Notes under the pieces: generated by a model
Seen by the model: the letters and a program-made list of their open reading frames with translations, nothing else
What the model was told of the DNA's origin: nothing
The model's database searches: none
Source: Penium margaritaceum
Lineage: Eukaryota; Streptophyta; Zygnematophyceae; Desmidiales; Peniaceae
Assembly: GCA_023375785.1 (NCBI GenBank)
Contig: SZWC01001177.1
Coordinates: 241,906 to 305,905 of the forward strand
Reading direction: 5' to 3'
DNA length: 64,000 nucleotides
In this document: positions 59,094-64,000 of the stretch, piece after piece
How positions within the stretch are numbered: the stretch's first letter is position 1
Layout of the letters: the number at the start of each line of letters is the position of its first letter
Translations under genes and position numbers: made by a program

Positions 59094-59924
59094 CGCTGAT
59101 GTTTGTTGAATGATTAAAGCTTGTAACATGGTGGAAACTGTGCTTGCTAAACAATTCCGCTTATTCATTGGAGGGACCTGCCAGATCGATTCAAGAAGAG
59201 TTGGCCCAAGAACAACTTGGACAAATGCAGGGCTAAGCCATCGTGGACAGCATGCGTGACATTGATTGTTGAGTTCTATCAACAACAGGTGTCAGGAGCA
59301 ACCAGCCATGCCATGTTAATGTCATTTAAGGGCTCATTTGTATTCTCTCCCCGTTTGTAACATAACTTCTTCCATCCCATACATTGCCAAAGTTTGGCAA
59401 TGTCATTGTTTTCTCACACCAAAGTTCTACGTCTCATGTCTGACCAAGGCCGCACAGCAATACCTGGGAGTACTATAGGTACTCTTGTAGGCGTGTTGTG
59501 TACGGCACTCAGGGATTTGCACGAGGGATTTGCACGAGCATGGACACAAGTCGGGAGGCCACTGTAAGCTATAGAACAGGCCGCTCAACGTGGTGGAAAA
59601 AAGCCAGAGTTCAGGCACAAAATGCAACCATTTTTTCAAACAAGTCTCAGATGGAGTGAATTCCTTCAATTAATTCGGACTTTGAAAGTGTTTCCTTGTG
59701 TTTGAGAGAGTCCCCTCAGTCAGACAAACACCTGTCACCCACACACTAAGATTCTGCTCTTGCTATGGCAGCACTTTAGCCGCACTAGCTCGCTAAGGCC
59801 AAGGATTGGCCAAACAATTTGGACACCTTCTATTTCACAAGCCATCAACCCATGCACAAACTGAACGTCTGTGGGCAGCGCAAGGCACTTATTCCATGCC
59901 CATCTCCAAAACCAAGGTCCCCTT
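59094..59924. other. Spacer and 3' flank of the FAS1 gene
   Basis: No gene or repeat family recognised. The part nearest 59924 is expected to be the 3' untranslated region of the minus-strand FAS1 gene. No clear AATAAA signal was seen. Confidence 0.5.
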
Positions 59925-60278
59925 TCAGCACGAGGGAGTGCCAGCAGGGTACATGAGCATGGAGTCGATCCCATGCACGACAATGTAGTCACTCTTGTAC
60001 GCTTCGGGCTTGGTCACACGGGCAGAGGACAACACGTTCCCGAACCCATCAGTAACGCCGATGGTCAGCTTCCGGTTGATCTTGGTCAGTGGCACGGGAG
60101 AGACAGTCTCCACCTGGTCCATGGGTGAAACGCGACAGTTTAAGTTTGTGTTTCACCAGGTGGAATGATTTTCAGATTCTGGAAACAATTCCAGTACAGT
60201 CACACAACGGAACGCCAGAGAATGGTGCCGCAAACTGCATGAGCATCTTTGGCAGAAAGCAAGGTACAGAGAGGGAAA

Positions 60279-60314
<36 letters not shown>

Positions 60315-61499
60315 GGAGGGGAGGTCAGAAGCGACTGCAACTCACCTTTGCTCCCACGGGCATAGCAAGCATGTCCTTTCGAGTTTTGAAGAATGGAAGG
60401 ATGTGAATCATGAGGATGTACGGTGTGGTGGGCTGACACGCCGAGCTGAGGTTGTGCGTGGAAACGAACTTCTGCACAACCTTGTTGTTGGGGGCGAAGA
60501 TAGTGATTTTTGCACCTCTCCCAGCTAGGGCCTCCCTGTGCTTCTGGGGCAGGTCTGCAGAGCGTTCCACATACGCACTAAGGCAAAGGAGAGCCCAGTC
60601 TCATGGGGGTCATTGACCAATGATCCGGCTGACACCCAACCACATTCAGCAGCAAGGCAGTTCACGAGAAAGGAGACCTCCAACTGGCATGTCTGTCTAA
60701 TGCCACCAACAGGGCTCTGAATGTCCCAGAGCGCTGTGCCTGCTTCTGGTCTCTACGTGGACACATCCACGTGCAGCAGCGACGCAGCTGATTTGCCTCG
60801 TGAGCTGCCGCAGGTCACCAGAAACCAGACCTTATAGTGGCAGGGATGCTACCACGTCCAAGGCTTGCTAGTGCCACTACCAAGCCTTGGTGGTCGGGCC
60901 ACCACTACCGTAGTGGCGGCCCCAGCACCAAGGCTTGGGTTGTCATAGCTCTTCATCTTCTAGTTTCTACTGCTGCCTGCTGGGACATAGGAGGATCCTG
61001 CTTCTCCAAACGAGGCATTCCCCGGCTTGCATCTTCAAAACAAAGGAGACTGCGGTACAGGACGGCTCAAGAAGGCAAAGAGACCCTCGGCCTGACACCT
61101 GTGAAGTTTCATGTCCGAAAGGGTTCAATTAAATAACTTAGTTTTTCATAGCCCATCGGTCTGACACCTGTTTAGTATCATGTCCGAAAGGCTTCTTCAG
61201 TGGTGCTGATCGCATTCTCGTGAGCACCTGCCTGAACTAGGTCTTTGCTAGGTTTTTACCCAATGAAAACATCTACGGTCCACCGTAGCCCTGCACTTAC
61301 TCGTCTGACGCAGCATGCGATGAAGCGCGGAGTAGCCAGAGTTCCCGGTGGTGTTGAGGAACTTGCGGATGTTCAGGATCTCACGCTCCACGGTGGCCGC
61401 CGATGGCTTTTTAGACTTGTTGGTGTGCTCTGCTGAGACGGCCGACAGCGCGAGGATAAGGATGGTGAGCAGGAGGGCAGCACTTGGTGAGCGGGCCAT
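59925..61499 (-). CDS. Secreted single-domain fasciclin (FAS1) protein, three exons
   Basis: Exons (minus): 61499-61301, 60554-60346, 60113-59925; introns 746 and 232 bases, both GT-AG (GTAAGT donor with CTGCAG acceptor; GTGAGT donor with ACCAG acceptor). Phases agree (1, then 0), giving 198 residues and a TGA stop. Residues 1-23 are a signal peptide (ALLLTILILALSAVSA). The FAS1 domain covers about 40-192: GYSALHRMLRQT, the H1 box ITIFAPNN (83-90), the YH-like box IHILPFF (116-122), then LTIGVTDGFGNVL and the H2 box YIVVHGIDSMLMYP. FAS1 proteins act at the cell surface or wall in adhesion; many plant ones are arabinogalactan proteins. Here there is no Pro-rich AGP stretch and no GPI-type tail. 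N-glycosylation sequons are at N27, N49 and N101. A TATA-like CATAAAGTA lies about 90 bases upstream. Start chosen as the ATG opening the signal peptide. Expression is untested. Confidence 0.88.
60282..60313. repeat. Run of 32 G in FAS1 intron 2
   Basis: Poly-G on plus, poly-C in the transcript, within the second intron. It may vary in length or be miscounted. Confidence 0.9.
60858..60939. repeat. Cluster of hairpins in FAS1 intron 1
   Basis: ccaaggctt pairs with aagccttgg (60858-60890). gtggtcgggccaccac and ccactaccgtagtgg follow, then another ccaaggctt. Possibly a foldback element remnant. Confidence 0.7.
61093..61192. repeat. 31-bp direct repeat in FAS1 intron 1
   Basis: tgacacctgt..agt.tcatgtccgaaagg at 61093-61123 and 61162-61192, 27 of 31 positions equal. 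Confidence 0.8.
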
Positions 61500-63225
61500 A
61501 GTGGTTGTGCGAGCGATACTGGAGCCAGGATTAGTGAGAGTCGTATAGGTTGTGGAAGGCAGCTGGAGAGAATGCTCGGGGACCGGTTACTTTATGCTGC
61601 CGACGGTTGGTGGCACGAACCTTTGCACGCCGCCCCCAAGTCCGGCTTGTGTGGCCGCGCGCCAAGGCGGGTTTCTTTTTTTTTTTATGGCCTTCTCCGC
61701 GGAGGGAAAATCCCCAACCGTACCTCGCGCACGCCACCTCAAACGTGCTTTGGCGACGATTGCGCGCTTTACTCCACAAATTTCTGCGTACGGTCCTCCT
61801 GTGTCCTCGTTCCCTCCCTTTCGAAGGGCAGGGCCTGTCCTCCACCCTTGGCCCAATGGTTCCGCACACAGCCGACTCTGCGGGGCCGAGTTGGCGGGCT
61901 TGACAGCACACACCACCAGCGCCGAGTTGTTTCGTTCTCTTTCTGAGAGCCGCTGTCATTACCAACAGCGACTCGGGAAGAACATGCTGCATGTTGTATC
62001 ACGTTTCCGGACATGCGATGTCCTTCGGCAAAAAGACACATCCGTACGTCACTTACGACAAATGACAGCTGGCTGCCGGCTGGTCGAAAGTGAGGCCCAG
62101 AAGTAGACAAAATCGAAGCGGAACGCTGCCTGTCGCCGCTGTCGGTGTCAAGCTCGCGAATGGTGATTTCCACGGGAAGTTGAAAAAACAACTGAAATCC
62201 AGTGAAAACCAAGAGGGTTTAACAGCGGCCGTCGCTGTATCTGTCATTAAAGCTATAAATTTAGCGAAAAGGTCGATGGAAGTTCCCTCGTTGCAATGGA
62301 AGCGATTCCCGACTTGCCGCCTAAGATTGCTTCAATATTTTTTGTTGGAACTAAAATCTACATTTTCAGACTATGCGAAAGCTTCTTGGTTTGCGGTGGA
62401 GGGGTTTGAGACGACCGCGACAAAGAATTTGTCAGGATGTTTTGTGTTCTCTTCTGTGCGCTGTGTTTCGTTTAGCCGCCAGCTGGCAGCAACAAGAACC
62501 ATTTCTTATTACCCCATGGTTTAACCCATGAAGCCAGAGCTTGAAAGCACGAAAAAGCCAGAACCTTGTGGTAGACCACTAAGACGACCGAAGCGCAGAT
62601 TTTTTGACAGCGAGGGCGACAGCGCTCTCAGAAGAGAACGAAACCAGCGACGTGCAGTCACTCGCTTGCCGCTTTTCCGCTTGTTCGCAGTGCATGACGT
62701 GTTCGTCACAACGCGACAAGACGTGTGCCGTTTTCCTCTCTGGTTGTCAAGGGCTTGCTTGGACCAGTCTTCCGCATTTTTGTCTTGTCCTTAGTGAGGT
62801 CGGGGGACAGATAATGCTGTCGCGGACCTACCGTTTTAAAAGGCTGTTTCTAGGAAGGACGATCTACAGTAGCCGAAAGAAGGAATGAACTGAACATCCA
62901 AAACAATGGCTGACTGGAAACCTGCAGAATTGGCTATTGGGTTGCTGAAGAAGTCAAACTTCGCCATCCTTAGGCGCGAACTGAGTTAACGAAACTTTGA
63001 AATTTGTACAGAAACAACGCAAAAAGATTCAAAACCTGTTTTCACATCTGTTGCTTGCACTTCTTCTGCCAGCGAAGTCCGCGATGGGGGAAGCTAATGG
63101 CGGAAAAGATTGTACTGAAAGCTTAGTAGCATCAACCCACTTCTCAGGTACCCCCATCGAATTCTTGCAAGGACGTGCAAACAAGTGAAAGCCGACAGCC
63201 CAGCAAAAAACACAAAGATAGTCGA
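61500..63225. other. Upstream region of FAS1 and intergenic DNA, no gene seen
   Basis: Several overlapping open frames on both strands (for example 61552-62106 and 62090-62524 on plus) have no recognisable domain and compete for the same sequence. I do not call a gene. The first 200 bases should hold the FAS1 promoter. Confidence 0.5.
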
Positions 63226-63267
63226 CCGAGAAGGTATCTCGGTCAACCGAGAAGGTATCTCGGTATC
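63226..63267. repeat. Two tandem copies of a small hairpin
   Basis: accgagaaggtatctcggt occurs twice, 21 bases apart; each copy pairs accgag with ctcggt. Confidence 0.85.
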
Positions 63268-63319
63268 TGAACAGGTATATCCAATTGTCATTCTGTATAA
63301 AATTGTTCCGAATTCCACG

Positions 63320-63779
63320 TCATTGATTCTCTTTTGGCACTGATGTGGGGTCCACCTTGATCATAGAGGCTGCACTAACACAAAAAAAAACTAAATGTAT
63401 AATTCAGTCAGAGAAATAATTTAATTCCATACTCAGGAGCCGAATTTATTCTCCCTTGAACATTTCAAGCGTTAATGTTTTCATGTTTCATGCTCTACTT
63501 CCAAAACAAAAATGTTACGAATTTCTCAACAAAAACGATTTCCAATTCATAACAATAAAAAACTAAATTGAATACAAAATTATGGTTTTAAGTTTTCAGA
63601 CTTATGTAAAAATGAATATATTCTTTCAATGAAAACATATGTATGTCAAAAATATGTCGATAATGTTTTTAATCACACAAATGGAAATGAACATAGATGT
63701 AGATATAAAATGGGAATAACAAAATCTAAAAACAAAAATATATACATCAATACAAATATGCATAAAAATACATCTAGAT
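63320..63779. other. AT-rich spacer, no gene
   Basis: A- and T-rich with no open frame of note; grades into the microsatellite. Confidence 0.6.
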
Positions 63780-64000
63780 ATAGTTATATGAATAGATATC
63801 GATATAGACATAAATATAGGTATAGATATACATATAGATATAGATATAGATATAGATGGAGATACATATATAGATAAAGATATAGATATAGATATAGATA
63901 TAGATATATATATAGATATAGATATAGATATAGATATAGATATAGATATAGATATAGATATAGATATAGATATAGATATAGATATAGACATAGATATAGA
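63780..64000. repeat. GATATA/TATAGA hexanucleotide microsatellite, cut by window end
   Basis: Degenerate units at the left become pure gatata repeats toward the end. The Ser/Ile repeat protein it could encode on minus is not a gene. Confidence 0.95.

Noticed and set aside
61552-62524. Protein genes upstream of FAS1
   Set aside because: Three frames on plus and two on minus are open over the same bases, without domains or splice context.
63626-63991. A Ser/Ile repeat protein
   Set aside because: Direct translation of the GATATA microsatellite.

Overview
This window looks like nuclear DNA of a plant or streptophyte green alga (a large, repeat-rich genome of the charophyte type is my best guess, not proven). 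The reasons are: Ty1/copia retrotransposons primed by a tRNA-iMet-like site, two hAT transposons, degenerate trinucleotide and GA microsatellites, no operons or bacterial signals, and one interrupted gene with GT-AG introns. Three runs of N (single N at 16887 and 19124, and 29568-29910) mark assembly gaps.

Almost all of 1-59093 is a stack of transposable elements, most of them broken. Letters are my own labels. A (1 to about 4120, minus) is a copia cut by the window edge. B (6330-14103, plus) is a full-length but decayed copia with both LTRs, primer-binding site (PBS), polypurine tract (PPT) and a possible AAAAA target duplication. C (15738-28975, minus) is a full-length copia with LTRs at both ends and an AATTA duplication; hAT1 (18240-22455, plus) sits inside its reverse transcriptase gene. 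D (30177-31860, minus) and I (31861 to about 33345, plus) are two copia 3' halves joined head to head. E (33350-37380, minus) is another copia. F (about 37715-39165 and 53715-59093, minus) is a second member of family B, apparently split by later insertions. hAT2 (about 39170-48480, minus) is itself split by copia H (40780-46811, minus). G (48486-53714, plus) is a copia of a different lineage, with a single indel-free frame broken only by stop codons.

The right end (59094-64000) has no recognisable transposon coding sequence. It carries the only host gene I can support: a three-exon minus-strand gene for a secreted single-domain fasciclin (FAS1) protein of 198 residues (59925-61499), with consistent splice sites and phases. 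Beyond it lie about 2 kb in which I see no gene, an AT-rich stretch, and a GATATA-type microsatellite running off the window.

No element looks able to move by itself. Protease, integrase or polymerase active-site residues are replaced, and stops or frameshifts break the frames. The interest lies in the order of nesting, the long CAG-like leaders of families B and C, a tRNA-like pol III module inside the LTRs of H, a histone-H1-like tail on the hAT1 transposase, palindrome-rich sequence on both sides of C, and two false duplications at single-N joins.
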